From NCBI GenBank assembly GCA_023333565.1, contig JAJKFH010002564.1, positions 310,001 to 374,000 on the forward strand: a stretch of DNA of 64,000 nucleotides, in the 5' to 3' direction. The position numbers and the translations under genes were made by a program. The DNA comes from Puffinus mauretanicus. Its lineage: Eukaryota > Chordata > Aves > Procellariiformes > Procellariidae. Below the pieces are notes generated by a model. The model had not been told where the DNA came from, ran no database searches, and saw only the letters and a list, made by a program, of their open reading frames with translations. How positions within the stretch are numbered: position 1 is the first letter of the stretch; each line of letters opens with the position of its first letter. This document shows positions 63,606 through 64,000 of this stretch, piece by piece.

Positions 63606-63639
63606 GGGCGGGTAGAGAGGGGGGGCAGTGGGAGGAGGG
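63606..63639 (+). other. G-quadruplex-type motif antisense to gag
   Basis: Five G-runs of three or more (63606-63608, 63610-63612, 63619-63625, 63630-63632, 63637-63639) with loops of 1 to 6 bases on the plus strand, opposite the proline-rich coding segment. It probably reflects proline codons (CCN) on the coding strand. Confidence 0.6.
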
Positions 63640-64000
63640 AGGCACGTTTCCCTGCCTTGAATTAGGGGGGTGGGTGGAGCTGGCCACTCCTCCCCCTTCA
63701 TGCCCCGCGGTTGCTCTTCCGCTGTTGCCTCACACTGCTGCTGTGCTGCAGCCCCGGCAACTTCCGGCTGCTGTGGCGTAGATGATATTGTCGGGGAAGA
63801 TGGCAAACATAGACTGTCGGGCGTTTTTAAGTCCTGCTCAACTCTATCGCGCAATTCGGCAACAGTCTTACAGGTGGACCCCGTCATACCCTTCACAGCA
63901 GACAGCCCAAAAAATTGCACAATCGGTCCCGCCTTGGATTCCATGCTCTGAGACTTTTCCGGTATGGAGGTTACTCCAGCTAGACGATCATTTGGGGCTC

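Larger units (their letters stand above)
60460..64000 (-). mobile_element. Composite endogenous retrovirus (class II), runs off window
   Basis: Minus-strand provirus of which at least 3.54 kb is present; its 5' LTR and primer binding site lie beyond the window. In genome order it shows a gag fragment, a few codons of reverse transcriptase start, an orphan Env-like membrane anchor, a polypurine-like tract, integrase, env, a true polypurine tract and LTR. Capsid, nucleocapsid, protease, nearly all of reverse transcriptase and RNase H are absent. The integrase has betaretrovirus-like wording, while Env has the alpharetrovirus type of disulfide motif and internal fusion loop, a combination typical of recombinant class II elements. 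Every gene has at least one break, so it is not replication-competent. Confidence 0.88.
63375..64000 (-). pseudogene. gag N-terminal fragment, open at window edge
   Basis: An open frame entering from beyond the window and ending at 63375. Numbered from the Met at 63944, it contains a basic and polar matrix-like part (GSTCKTVAELRDRVEQDL), a Pro/Gln/Ala-rich region, and PPLY at 108-111 within a proline-rich run. PPxY is the late-domain motif that recruits NEDD4-type ubiquitin ligases for budding and in avian retroviruses sits between matrix and capsid. An A14 run (minus strand of 63531-63544) lies at residues 134-138. Downstream of it the frame loses resemblance to gag, and another frame carries the reverse transcriptase remnant, so slippage there is likely. 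Capsid and nucleocapsid are absent. Confidence 0.72.

Overview
This window is vertebrate genomic DNA, almost certainly from a bird. The evidence is a near full-length chicken-repeat-1 (CR1) retrotransposon ending in the typical ATTCTATG octamer repeats, two LTRs of a TGTCCTGGTTTC type that I associate with bird ERVL-like elements, and an endogenous retrovirus whose Env is of the avian alpharetrovirus kind. The background is AT-rich and I found no host protein-coding gene, tRNA or rRNA that I can defend. It reads as intergenic or deep intronic DNA in which the recognisable content is transposable elements.

Layout. 1-12577 is unannotated AT-rich DNA with a few short tandem duplications. 12578-13062 is a solo LTR (minus orientation) with a perfect 6-bp target duplication. 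22877-~23356 is a first ERVL-like LTR lacking its 3' end. 26483-~30912 is the CR1 element on the minus strand: GC-rich 5' leader, an intact ORF1 with a GDSL/SGNH esterase-like domain, and an ORF2 (endonuclease plus reverse transcriptase) broken by several stops and frameshifts. 38562-~39085 is an older, eroded CR1 fragment in the same orientation. 39991-40187 and 41981-42177 are a 197-bp direct repeat pair about 3% diverged and 1,990 bp apart. 42264-42803 is a complete ERVL-like solo LTR with a 5-bp target duplication. 42809-60459 is again AT-rich and without recognisable genes.

The right end, 60460 to the window edge, is a minus-strand endogenous provirus running off the window. From its 3' side it has an LTR of the same family as the solo LTR at 12.6 kb (about 98.5% identical), a polypurine tract, an almost complete env whose membrane anchor lies in a shifted frame, a damaged integrase, a second polypurine-tract-like sequence with a separate Env-like membrane anchor, a short reverse transcriptase start, and a gag fragment with a PPLY late-domain motif. 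Most of pol, and gag beyond its N-terminal part, is missing. The order and the duplication of 3'-end features suggest a composite element made from two retroviral 3' ends rather than one simply deleted provirus.

Functionally, nothing here looks able to move by itself. CR1 ORF1 and the long env reading frame are the only extended intact coding stretches. The most interesting points are the composite provirus, the env frame that has lost its anchor, the two same-orientation LTRs 48 kb apart, and the unexplained 197-bp repeat pair enclosing a small ORF with a signal-peptide-like start.
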